Origin: Geobacter sp. | GTDB lineage: Bacteria; Desulfobacterota; Desulfuromonadia; Geobacterales; Geobacteraceae | Reading direction: 5' to 3' | Assembly: GCA_003574885.1 (NCBI GenBank) | Contig: PJFC01000002.1 | Location: 434,001-498,000 of the forward strand | DNA: 64,000 nt | Shown here: positions 44,245-52,349 of the stretch, piece by piece | Position numbering within the stretch: the stretch's first letter is position 1 | Layout of the letters: each line of letters opens with the position of its first letter | The notes under the pieces: model-generated | What the model was told of the DNA's origin: nothing | Database searches by the model: none | The model's input: only the letters and a program-made list of their open reading frames with translations | Position numbers and translations under genes: made by a program

Positions 44245-44616
44245 TCACTCTTCATAGTACGTTGCGCACGCCATATCCGATTCCCACACCGTAACGAAGT
44301 CCACCCGCACGTTATCATTGTTGAGGCGGCGGGACAGTTCCCCGTGCAGGTAGCGGGAGATGTTTTCCGACGAGGGGGAGAGTCCGGCGAAGGGGGCAAG
44401 CTCGTTCAGGTACTTGTGGTCCAGGGTCTTGAGCAGGGCGTTGGTCTCAGCCTTGAGGACCTTGAAGTCGATCCCGAGCCCCGCCTTGTCCAGTTCCCGG
44501 GCGGTAACCGTCACTTCCACCTTCCAGTTGTGGCCGTGGAGGTTCTCGCAATCCCCCTGGTAGTGGACCAGATTGTGGGCGGCTGCAAATGATGTGAGAA
44601 TTTTCAGTTTATACAT
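44245..44616 (-). CDS. queD: 6-carboxy-tetrahydropterin synthase QueD
   Basis: A 123-residue PTPS-family enzyme converting dihydroneopterin triphosphate to carboxytetrahydropterin. Zinc ligands are His in FAAAHNL and the pair in NLHGHNW; the catalytic Cys is C23 in GDCENLHGH; the Asp/His dyad is in LDHKYLNE and Glu in VWESD. It precedes queE, the next enzyme of the pathway. GGACACC ahead of the ATG is a weak ribosome site. Confidence 0.94.
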   Translation of the reverse strand: MYKLKILTSFAAAHNLVHYQGDCENLHGHNWKVEVTVTARELDKAGLGIDFKVLKAETNALLKTLDHKYLNELAPFAGLSPSSENISRYLHGELSRRLNNDNVRVDFVTVWESDMACATYYEE

Positions 44617-45027
44617 TATGGTGTCCTATCGTTGGTGAAGTGTTAAGGAGAAATAGTAGTGCTCACGGAGTACAGTTTATCAAGCTACAACATTCTTAGC
44701 CCACTCATGCCCTGATTGTAAAGGTAAAAAACCAGGCGAAAAAGTATCATCTTGCTTATGGGCTTCCAGGTCATATATCTGTGACTTACGGCTCTTTTAT
44801 CCTTGCATAACAGGTGCCGGTCAGTGTATGTAAACAGGGAGAAAATAAGGCAAGTGCATTTTTGAGGGGGCAGTGTTGTCCGATTGGAATATCGAGAAAC
44901 GAGCAATGGCCGTTTGTGCCGGGTACCGACCGGTGCTGCGGCTTTTTTGCCACCAGTGGGGAAACAATGCGGATTGGCGGGTTCCCGCCAGCAAACAGCT
45001 CGACGACCATGCGCAGAGGGGTGTTAT
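44617..45027. other. 411-base stretch between divergent queD and the 45028 operon
   Basis: No gene is supported. It must hold promoters for both directions. AGCCCA (about 44697) and TGGGCT (about 44758) could close a long stem. A short Cys-rich open stretch without a start codon is described under rejected items. Confidence 0.5.
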
Positions 45028-45585
45028 ATGAACAAACGGATGATTATGTCGGTAAGGGGACACGTATCGCTTTTTCTCGCGGTGCTCACCCTGCTCTCTT
45101 CCTGCGGATTTGCCTATGGGGGGTCCAGCCGGGAGGGTAACCAGGCCTTGCTTCTGCCGCCGTCGCAAGAAGACCAGACCGTGCTCACGCGCCGCCTCCA
45201 GACTGCCAAGCGTGATATCGAGGCTTTCCGGATCTTCGCGGAAAATTTTCGCAGCAATGGCGATTCCAAGGCCCTCGCCCAACTCCAGTACCCCGTGGAC
45301 GATTTCCTGAAAAAGCATGTGGACAATCTCCTGTCCCAGAGCCTGCAGCATGCAACCCTCGAAACCATCCGGCTGTCGGCAGAAATAATGTTCATCAAGG
45401 CGCGCGTCTTCCTTGACCTGAACCGGGGTGATGCCGCCAGAAGCGTCGTTGCCGAGATGAAGAACCAGTTCGGCTCCTACCAGAAGATGTCGGTTGAGCT
45501 TCCCGGCAAGACCACCACGCTGGACGAAGGGATTAGGCTGCTCGACGAGGAACTGGCGAAGTCCGCCACTAACGACCGAAAATAA
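45028..45585 (+). CDS. Exported protein, first gene of the Tol/Ton-like operon
   Basis: A 185-residue exported protein. The signal MNKRMIMSVRGHVSLFLAVLTLL ends in SSCG: LSSC fits a lipobox with Cys26, while cleavage after AYG is the other choice. The mature part is helical (TRRLQTAKRDIEAFRIFAENF, LETIRLSAEIMFIKARVFLDLNRGDAARSVVAEM). No known family is recognised. AGAGGGG precedes the ATG at 45028; the longer open frame from 44884 lacks a signal. It lies 14 bases before the proton-channel gene, so it is probably a periplasmic or lipid-anchored part of that system. Confidence 0.8.
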   Translation: MNKRMIMSVRGHVSLFLAVLTLLSSCGFAYGGSSREGNQALLLPPSQEDQTVLTRRLQTAKRDIEAFRIFAENFRSNGDSKALAQLQYPVDDFLKKHVDNLLSQSLQHATLETIRLSAEIMFIKARVFLDLNRGDAARSVVAEMKNQFGSYQKMSVELPGKTTTLDEGIRLLDEELAKSATNDRK

Positions 45586-45599
45586 GGAGTCTGCTGATC

Positions 45600-46175
45600 A
45601 TGGAGTTTTTCGGCATCATCACGATAAATCCTGAAACCTTCAACGTCTGGTCTCTGCGGATATCCATGTCGCTGACTACGACCATCTTCCTTCTCGGCTG
45701 CTTCATGGCCGTACGTGCCTTCCTCTATGCACGGGGAGGCGATCCTGCCCATCTCAACAAGATAAAGAACCAGGAGATGTCGCCGGCCGACGGACTGGCC
45801 GAGAGCGTCGCCAAGATGCTCTGGTCCACGGCACGTGACGAGGAGCAGAGAGGGCACGGTGCGCCGCAGGCGTTTCTTCTCGATGCCACGCGCCAGGTTG
45901 CGGAAAACGGCTACGACGGCCGCTACGTCAACAAGATTTACATGTGCGCCAACCTCCTTCCCCCCATCGGCCTGTGGGGAACCGTCGCCGGCATGATCGT
46001 GATCTTCCTCTATACCGGCGATCCCACCAATGCCCTCAACAAGGGAGCCATCGGCACCAAACTCTGGTCGACGTTCCTGGCCCTGATGTACTACGTTACC
46101 CTCGAATCGATCTGCCTCTTCCTGACCATGCATTCGAGAAAATCCATCGACCGCGGTCTGAGCGTGAAACTCTGA
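45600..46175 (+). CDS. MotA/TolQ/ExbB-family proton-channel protein
   Basis: A 191-residue inner-membrane protein with three helices (about 18-42, 115-137, 150-172). The core LLPPIGLWGTVAGMIVIF...ALNKGAIGTKLWSTFLALMYYVTLESI has the layout of TolQ/ExbB (LLGLLGTVxGLI...ALxxTAxGLxxAI), including the small-residue helix lining the channel. It is shorter than TolQ and ExbB in the cytoplasmic loop. With the next gene product it should let protons through and move a periplasmic partner. The GAG-rich ribosome site fits the ATG. Confidence 0.85.
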   Translation: MEFFGIITINPETFNVWSLRISMSLTTTIFLLGCFMAVRAFLYARGGDPAHLNKIKNQEMSPADGLAESVAKMLWSTARDEEQRGHGAPQAFLLDATRQVAENGYDGRYVNKIYMCANLLPPIGLWGTVAGMIVIFLYTGDPTNALNKGAIGTKLWSTFLALMYYVTLESICLFLTMHSRKSIDRGLSVKL

Positions 46176-46188
46176 GGAGCGACGACCC

Positions 46189-46659
46189 ATGGCCATGAAA
46201 CGCATCGCACGTCATACCTGGCTTTTTTCCTTCACGGATGTCGCCTTCCTGCTCCTGCTGGTGTGGACCCAGATCGCACGGCTGAACACGTCTGCAACCC
46301 CTGTGGCGGAAATGCAGCTCCCGGCGCCGGTCGTGGCGAAGAACCCCGAGCTGACGGCACTGAAAACCTCCAAAGAGTACCGGCAGGTGCTCATCGAGAA
46401 GCATTCCGACCGGCCATACCGGTTGACCAGCATCGTCAGCGGGAACGAGGTGTCACGCAGCGCCCCCATGACATTTGCGGAACTGGCCACCTCCCTGAAT
46501 GCGGTTTACAGCGAGCGACGTGGCACGCCGCGCCCGGTGGTTGTGCCGCTCCCCGAGTCCTTCAGCAGTGACCTTCTCCAGGCGGCAGCGCTCGTCAGTA
46601 AGCTCTGGAACGTAAAGGAGAGCGCAGTGGTCCACCTGGAGAGCGAAGGGAAACAATGA
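46189..46659 (+). CDS. ExbD/TolR-like proton-channel subunit
   Basis: A 156-residue protein with a short cytoplasmic start, one membrane helix (about 10-27, WLFSFTDVAFLLLLVWTQIA) and a periplasmic domain. D17 in the helix matches the essential Asp of ExbD, TolR and MotB. The C-terminal domain (TFAELATSLNAVYSERR...LLQAAALVSKLWNVKESAVV) follows the ExbD beta-alpha pattern (A.LV..L...G...V.L). Sequence similarity is low, so the assignment leans on the helix motif and on the neighbouring ExbB-like gene. It overlaps the next gene by 4 bases. Confidence 0.78.
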   Translation: MAMKRIARHTWLFSFTDVAFLLLLVWTQIARLNTSATPVAEMQLPAPVVAKNPELTALKTSKEYRQVLIEKHSDRPYRLTSIVSGNEVSRSAPMTFAELATSLNAVYSERRGTPRPVVVPLPESFSSDLLQAAALVSKLWNVKESAVVHLESEGKQ

Positions 46660-47642
46660 GCCGGCTGATTCGCATGGCCTATGGCCACGGCGGGACCAGA
46701 CTGGAGCGGATCCTCGTCACGGCTTCACCCGCAAAATCAAAGGCCATGCCACTCTGGCTGCAGTTTTTGCTGCTCTTTTCGTGGATCGTTGTACTGCTCC
46801 TGTTCAGCCGCTACGCGGTCACAACCGCCCCGAAACAGACAACAGCCATCGATACGAGCCGGCTGGAACTGATGCCCCCCCCCGCCATTCCTGAACCACC
46901 GCTGGTCAAACCGGTCGAACCGCCGCCTCTGCCGCCACGGCAAAGCGCGCAGGAACATCAAGAACAGCAGCAAGAAGATGTGGCCGCACCCACCATCACC
47001 CGCCCTGTCCAGCGCGCACCAGTAGAACCGGAATATCAGCCGCGCATTGTCCGGCAAAGAGCACAGACGGCTGTGGACGACGTAACGCCTGCAGCGCCCC
47101 AGGTACGACGGTCTGCCGCCATGGCCGAATCGGCTGCAGAACGAACGACCATCACGCGGAGCCGGGGTGCCGCGACTACAGACACGCCAGCTGCAATGGA
47201 GCGGGTTGCCCCTCTGCGTAGGGCGCGGGGATCAGAGGGAACGGCGACAGTAGCAGGACCGGAACTTCGACCGATAACCCGCAAAGAACGGCCAGGCGGG
47301 ACTATTTCCGGGGGGACACCGCAGATGGTTGCCACGCGGGAACGGCCGGGCGGGATGGCTGCCGAGGAGAAGGGAAGCTCGCACCTCTCCATCTCCCGGG
47401 GAGTTTCGTTCTCAAGTCTGGACACGTGTACCAGCACCCGGGAAGAAGAGGAAAAAATCACGGCCGTGCTGGGGATCGTCGGCGGACGGCAGAGCTGCCG
47501 GGACGGTTCGGGCGAATACCGGTTCAGGGGTACGCAGCGAATCTCGTCGTTCAACCTCATCATTTATCCCGCCAAGGGACATAAACCAACCAACAGATGC
47601 GAGGAACTGGAAAATGCGTACAGGTGCCTTAAAGGCCGTTGA
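46656..47642 (+). CDS. TonB-like linker protein with Cys-containing C-terminal domain
   Basis: A 328-residue protein: about 32 cytoplasmic residues, one membrane helix (33-52), a proline-rich segment (PPPAIPEPPLVKPVEPPPLPPRQ, 73-98 region), a long disordered, Thr/Arg-rich stretch, and a small folded C-terminal domain (about 245-328). That domain has four cysteines (DTCTS, QSCRDG, NRCEELE, YRCLKG), enough for two disulfides. Layout is that of TonB or TolA, but the TonB C-terminal fold signature is absent. It should carry force from the ExbB/ExbD-like pair into the periplasm. The start overlaps the ExbD-like stop; the next gene starts 29 bases inside its end. Confidence 0.75.
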   Translation: MSRLIRMAYGHGGTRLERILVTASPAKSKAMPLWLQFLLLFSWIVVLLLFSRYAVTTAPKQTTAIDTSRLELMPPPAIPEPPLVKPVEPPPLPPRQSAQEHQEQQQEDVAAPTITRPVQRAPVEPEYQPRIVRQRAQTAVDDVTPAAPQVRRSAAMAESAAERTTITRSRGAATTDTPAAMERVAPLRRARGSEGTATVAGPELRPITRKERPGGTISGGTPQMVATRERPGGMAAEEKGSSHLSISRGVSFSSLDTCTSTREEEEKITAVLGIVGGRQSCRDGSGEYRFRGTQRISSFNLIIYPAKGHKPTNRCEELENAYRCLKGR

Positions 47643-49605
47643 CCTACGGTTCGTTCCCCTGCTTGCTGTCATGCTCTGTCTGCTGGCGGGAGCGACGGCG
47701 GCGCACGCGGCCGGACCGAAAAAGAAGAAGGCAGGGACCGCGGTAAAGTCCTCCACGACAATGAAGACCGATCGACCCCAGGCTGCAGCCGTGACGATCA
47801 GGGAGTGGGGGCCGTATCTGGACGTGGCCTACGAACTCACCTACTGGGACAGGGCCGAGATCAAAGAATGGCGTGAAAAGAGCGAACGGCAGCTCGGAGA
47901 GACGCTCGCAGCCTATATAGCGGAGTGGAACGACAAGCTAGCGGTTTCAGCCGGCAGCACCGTCAGCGCCGGCGGGGACAACCGGCTGCCGATCTACCGG
48001 GAGCGGGACTATCTGCGGTTGGCCATCGCCCAGACTATCGATTACCTCCAGAGCGAGAACCTGGAAAGTCTTAACAGCGCCGAACAGATCCTCGATAAAC
48101 TGAAGGAGAAGGCGACAATGCCGGAGGTGGCCTTCTGGACCGGGTTCGTCAAGGCGCTGCAGGCGATGGAGGTAAACGACTCCCCACAGTTCGTCGCCCG
48201 GGTCTTCGATATCTGGAACAACGCCGTCATGTACATCGAACAGGGGACCGCCGCTGCGGCGAATGCGCCCAGCGGCAAGAGTGCCCCCTACCTCTACCGT
48301 AATATTGTCAATCTTGTGGTCAATCAGGCAATCATCGACCGGAAGATGAAAGATCTCAACGCCCTGGGACCACTCTTCCTCATGCTACGCGACCGGGACC
48401 TGGCAGAAAAACCGGACGAAGGACACTACCTGACATCTCTGGTCCGGCATATCGCGGACGGTTTCGAGGCCCCCGATGCGGATCGTTACCGGCTCAACTT
48501 TACCGTGGCAGTCATCGAGGCACAACGACTGCAGAAGATAGCCGCCGCCAAACTCGATTCCCAGGGGATGACCGACGACGCGCAACGGGTTTTCGAGCAG
48601 TCGCGGCTCTTTGACGATTATGCACTCAAATGGGCCTCATCCCGTCGGAGCAGCGGGGCAGCCCTGGCGATTGCCGACTACCTGGACATCACCAGCTTCG
48701 CCATCCAGCGCCTGGCAGACAACGGTAAAGCACCTGCCTACCCCTTCTTTGCCATGCTACCTGCCCACGATGGCTCGTCAACCATCCTCAAGGCGATGGA
48801 TATCTTCAATGACCTGGCAGCTTATAACAACGGCGGCTGGGAAAAAGCCGGCTACGCCAACCGCGAACTCTACCTGAAGGCGACTCACCGGCTATGGCGG
48901 ACCATCATGGAACTCGCCCTCTGGACAGGCGACTTCTACCAGATGAGGCTCGACTCCGCCAACGACCCGCAGGCCATTTTCACCGTCGCTGCGCCGATGC
49001 AGGCGGTTCTCAACTCCTATCTGGACTTCTTTGCTGCCCAGACGAGGTACGGTTATCCGGAGGTAGTACCCGACTCAGCCTGCTTCGGAGCCGCCGAGGC
49101 AGCAGAAAAACTTGCCCATGCCTACCTGCGCACCTACACCTACAGCACTGACAGCGCCAGTTACAACCTCTGGTTCGTCCGCCGCCTGCAGGCAGCAGAA
49201 CTCTTTCCCCTGGCGCCGGGAGAGATTGCCCGGTCCGCAGCAGTGCTCCAGCGCGACGGTCGCTACAACCTCTTCCTCGATTACTTCCTCCCCCTTGCAG
49301 ACCGTTTCAAACAGTCAGCCGCGGTGCAGAAGTGGCTGGAAGGCCAGAAGAGCGACACTGCGGCGGCTGTTCGTGCCTATGCTGGCACCATCGATCGTCA
49401 GTTTGCCGCCGATCCCGGCGGCAGAAAAAGTAGCGCTCCGGCTGCCACCACCGCACCGCTCCAACAGTTGCGGGAGGAGTTGCAACGCAAGCCTGACCAT
49501 CCGGTGCACCAGTTCCTGAAAGAGTTTTACGTGGAAGAAATGGGTAAGGACACCCCCTATAGCCGGCTTCTGAAAGACGCGAACCGGCTCGGAGGAAAGC
49601 TGTAG
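47614..49605 (+). CDS. Large secreted helical protein A, unknown family
   Basis: A 663-residue exported protein with a signal peptide (1-33, ending AHAA) and a Lys-rich start (GPKKKKAG). The rest is almost all helical and has no motif I recognise. It is a paralog of the next gene product: compare YLDVAYELTYWDRAEIKEW with VLDEISAHTWHSRDEL, NNGGWEKAGYANRELYLKA with NEGWEQLRFVSRKAYIDSA, and YPEVVPDSACFGAAEAAEKL with HREIMPDSAYFADAECLKML. The ATG at 47614 with GAGGAACT ahead gives the signal peptide; the frame is open from 47329. Its start lies inside the TonB-like gene, so it is made with that protein and is a likely partner or cargo. Confidence 0.8.
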   Translation: MRTGALKAVDLRFVPLLAVMLCLLAGATAAHAAGPKKKKAGTAVKSSTTMKTDRPQAAAVTIREWGPYLDVAYELTYWDRAEIKEWREKSERQLGETLAAYIAEWNDKLAVSAGSTVSAGGDNRLPIYRERDYLRLAIAQTIDYLQSENLESLNSAEQILDKLKEKATMPEVAFWTGFVKALQAMEVNDSPQFVARVFDIWNNAVMYIEQGTAAAANAPSGKSAPYLYRNIVNLVVNQAIIDRKMKDLNALGPLFLMLRDRDLAEKPDEGHYLTSLVRHIADGFEAPDADRYRLNFTVAVIEAQRLQKIAAAKLDSQGMTDDAQRVFEQSRLFDDYALKWASSRRSSGAALAIADYLDITSFAIQRLADNGKAPAYPFFAMLPAHDGSSTILKAMDIFNDLAAYNNGGWEKAGYANRELYLKATHRLWRTIMELALWTGDFYQMRLDSANDPQAIFTVAAPMQAVLNSYLDFFAAQTRYGYPEVVPDSACFGAAEAAEKLAHAYLRTYTYSTDSASYNLWFVRRLQAAELFPLAPGEIARSAAVLQRDGRYNLFLDYFLPLADRFKQSAAVQKWLEGQKSDTAAAVRAYAGTIDRQFAADPGGRKSSAPAATTAPLQQLREELQRKPDHPVHQFLKEFYVEEMGKDTPYSRLLKDANRLGGKL

Positions 49606-49669
49606 TTCCCCATTGTTTTAAAGCGGACACCGCTCCGCACGACCAGATATAATGACGTGAGGACCTTTT

Positions 49670-52255
49670 ATGCGATATATCCGAACTCTGCTCCTCGGGG
49701 CGCTTCTTTCATGCGCCCTTCCCTTTGCCGCCTCCGCGGGTGAAGCACCTCCTGCTCACGAATGGGATACGGTTCTCGACGAAATCAGCGCCCATACCTG
49801 GCACAGCCGGGACGAACTGAACACCGAACTGCAACAGCACGAAGCCCGCATCAAGCAGGACCTCCCCGGCTACATATCCGCGTGGGAACAGCGCATGGCA
49901 TTGCCGATTGCCTATACCGCCAAGAACAGAACGGGCGACTCCTGCGGACCGCTTACTTACTGCGCTGCCGACTTCCTCGACATCCGGAAGCTCATCAATC
50001 AACTGCGGGAGCGTAACGAGCCGGTAGCACGCCTGATCTTCGACAAGCTCACACCGGAAGCGCAGCAGGTCATTGCTGCATCCGCCCCACCCGTACCCCA
50101 GCCTGGGAAGAGCGGCGCGACGAGTGCAACTGCCGGTGCAGCAGGGACCGCTCTGGCAAAAGCAGTACAAATCCTCCCCGGGGAGCTGTCAAAGATCGTA
50201 CGGGAGGAAACCATCTACACTCCGGAGCGATTCAAGGAAGTCCGGCTCTCCTTTGCGACAAGAAACCTCGTCTCCGAGCACTACGATGCGCAAAACCGCG
50301 TCTGCGTCAACAAAAGCCTTCTCACCGAGGCGTTCCCGGAGGGGTTGGCACGCAACTTCAAGTGCGTCATTCAGAAGGACGAAACCTACCGGCGGGTGGT
50401 AGCAGCCAGGACAGTCCAGTACCTGCGCACGGGGGATACCAGTACCCTTGCAACAGCAATTGCCATCAGCAATAAATTCGAAGACAAACTCATGTACACC
50501 GACTTTGCGTTCTGGTACTACTACCCGCGGATGCTTGATGACGTGCATTCCGGGAATGCCGTCAGCTTGAAGCACGATTCCTATGCGCTGCTGAACGATG
50601 CCGTCCTGGGTGGCGAGCCGACCTCCCCGGCAAAGGCAGGTCCTGCCGAACAGGAGCGACGCAACTACGGCTGGAACCTCGCTGATGTAGTCCTGATCAG
50701 GGGAATCATGGAAGGACGCATGAGTGGTCTTGAAGCACTCGGCTCGGCCATCTGGCTGCTCGGTAATCGAAATGAAGCACCGGCCGGCAGCGGCCAGGAG
50801 AAAGAGCTGGGACTGCTCCTGACCGATCTGCGCAAGTACCTGGACGGACCCGAGTCCGACAATTTCCGTTTGAACTATGCGGTTGCAATGCGCGAGGGGA
50901 TGAGACGCTACGCCCTCCTCGTACGTGCACTCGATGCACATGGAGACAGTGCAGCCACCGAAATTCATTTCAAAGAGTCCCGGAAATATCTGCGACTCGC
51001 CTATGAATGGGCAGAAACCGGGCAGGGAAAGGCAACAGCTGTCACGAACTATCTGGAGCTCATCAACCTGGCACTGGCACGGATGAAAGACACTCTTCCC
51101 CCAACTGCATACGCGGCTTTGGCTACAAACCCGGGCAAAGCCAGTGCCGATACGGCGGTCTCCCTGTACCACGAGATGGCGGCCAGGGAAAACGAAGGAT
51201 GGGAACAGCTGCGCTTCGTAAGCCGCAAAGCCTACATCGACAGCGCCCAGAAACTCTGGAGCGCCCTGCGGCGGAATACAGTCCTCGTCGGCGATTATTA
51301 TCTGCAACGGATGGACAAGGATGATTTCCAGAGCGTCATGGATAACGCTGAACCCGCGGAACGGGCACTCCTCCGCTACGTCAAGCTTTTTGATGAGATC
51401 ACTGCCAACGGCCACCGGGAGATCATGCCTGATTCGGCTTACTTCGCCGATGCGGAATGTTTGAAAATGCTGGCGCAGCTGAAGCGCATCGTTTACGCCT
51501 ACAACAACAAAATCGAGCTGCACAACCAATCCATTACCTACCTGCTGAAGGCAATCGAAGTTTATCCGTACGACGACAGCATCAACGTCTATGCGGTCAT
51601 GAGCAGGAACATCAACACCCCCCTCGTCAACCGGTCGCTGGATAATGTCCTGAGCAGGATGGCCGCCAACCCGGTCACCGCCAAATGCCTCGACAGTTCC
51701 AGAAATTTCTGTGACCGGAGCCTCAGCCAGACGATGGAATGGAATCGGTACAAGGCAAAGAACAACCTGTCCGGGAGAACCGACGTTGACCGTCTGGAGG
51801 AACTCAAGGCACTGGTCGGCACCGGGCAGCCGGGAACCACCCTGCCCGGCCAGGACATGTATCGGCTCGCGGGGAGCTACATCGCCGTGGCCGAACAACT
51901 TGCATCCCTCACGGCGGAATCACGGGAACAACTCACCAAATGCATGGCCTCAGGGGTCGAGTGTGCGGCGAGTCCCGAAGCCGACAAACGTCTGGTAACG
52001 AAGAAAGATGAAGCGGAGAAGATGAATGCTGCACTGCTCGGCTCGTGCGCCGCTTACCGGCAGGCGCAGGGGAATGCGGGGGATGGCAATGGTCTGGCCG
52101 ACGCGTCAAAACTGGCTACCCTCGCCACCGACGTTTCCTTGTACCAGACCGACCAGGTGATGGACATTACCATGCGGAAGAAACTATACGAACTGCGCCT
52201 CATGGACAACCACCCCATGCACAAGGTGATCAAGGCCTCTTTTTACGCGAACTGA
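49670..52255 (+). CDS. Large secreted helical protein B, paralog of A
   Basis: An 861-residue exported protein with a signal peptide (1-23, ending ASAG). It is mostly helical, with an Ala/Gly-rich linker near 145-160 (GKSGATSATAGAAGTALAKA). It shares the order of conserved blocks with protein A but has a longer C-terminal third with eight or so Cys in pairs (AKCLDSSRNFCDRS; TKCMASGVECAA). No enzyme motif is recognised. GTGAGGACC precedes the ATG, 64 bases after protein A. A strong terminator follows, so this ends the operon. Confidence 0.8.
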   Translation: MRYIRTLLLGALLSCALPFAASAGEAPPAHEWDTVLDEISAHTWHSRDELNTELQQHEARIKQDLPGYISAWEQRMALPIAYTAKNRTGDSCGPLTYCAADFLDIRKLINQLRERNEPVARLIFDKLTPEAQQVIAASAPPVPQPGKSGATSATAGAAGTALAKAVQILPGELSKIVREETIYTPERFKEVRLSFATRNLVSEHYDAQNRVCVNKSLLTEAFPEGLARNFKCVIQKDETYRRVVAARTVQYLRTGDTSTLATAIAISNKFEDKLMYTDFAFWYYYPRMLDDVHSGNAVSLKHDSYALLNDAVLGGEPTSPAKAGPAEQERRNYGWNLADVVLIRGIMEGRMSGLEALGSAIWLLGNRNEAPAGSGQEKELGLLLTDLRKYLDGPESDNFRLNYAVAMREGMRRYALLVRALDAHGDSAATEIHFKESRKYLRLAYEWAETGQGKATAVTNYLELINLALARMKDTLPPTAYAALATNPGKASADTAVSLYHEMAARENEGWEQLRFVSRKAYIDSAQKLWSALRRNTVLVGDYYLQRMDKDDFQSVMDNAEPAERALLRYVKLFDEITANGHREIMPDSAYFADAECLKMLAQLKRIVYAYNNKIELHNQSITYLLKAIEVYPYDDSINVYAVMSRNINTPLVNRSLDNVLSRMAANPVTAKCLDSSRNFCDRSLSQTMEWNRYKAKNNLSGRTDVDRLEELKALVGTGQPGTTLPGQDMYRLAGSYIAVAEQLASLTAESREQLTKCMASGVECAASPEADKRLVTKKDEAEKMNAALLGSCAAYRQAQGNAGDGNGLADASKLATLATDVSLYQTDQVMDITMRKKLYELRLMDNHPMHKVIKASFYAN

Positions 52256-52282
52256 TACTGACCCGCATCACGTTTCACCCAT

Positions 52283-52318
52283 AAAAAAAACCGGAGCAGA
52301 GATGCCCCGGTTTTTTTT
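52283..52318. terminator. Bidirectional terminator after the Tol/Ton-like operon
   Basis: An A8 run and ACCGG, then a loop region AGCAGAGATGCC, CCGGT and a T8 run. It sits between convergent genes ending at 52255 and 52350. Confidence 0.85.
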
Positions 52319-52349
52319 GTGCCTTATAGTGAGTTCAGAAAAGGTTGGT

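Noticed and set aside
44650-44835. Cys-rich stretch (SCPDCKGKKPG...) without a start codon before the 45028 operon
   Set aside because: It begins after two stop codons, has no ATG, GTG or TTG with a ribosome site and resembles no family clearly. It could be a decayed zinc-ribbon gene, but the evidence is too thin.
44617-45027. Possible cyclic-dinucleotide riboswitch upstream of the 45028 operon
   Set aside because: The GEMM core sequences are absent; only scattered purine runs are similar.
50189-51898. 569-residue minus-strand open frame inside large protein B
   Set aside because: It has no ribosome site, signal or family motif, while the plus-strand frame has a signal peptide and a clear paralog.
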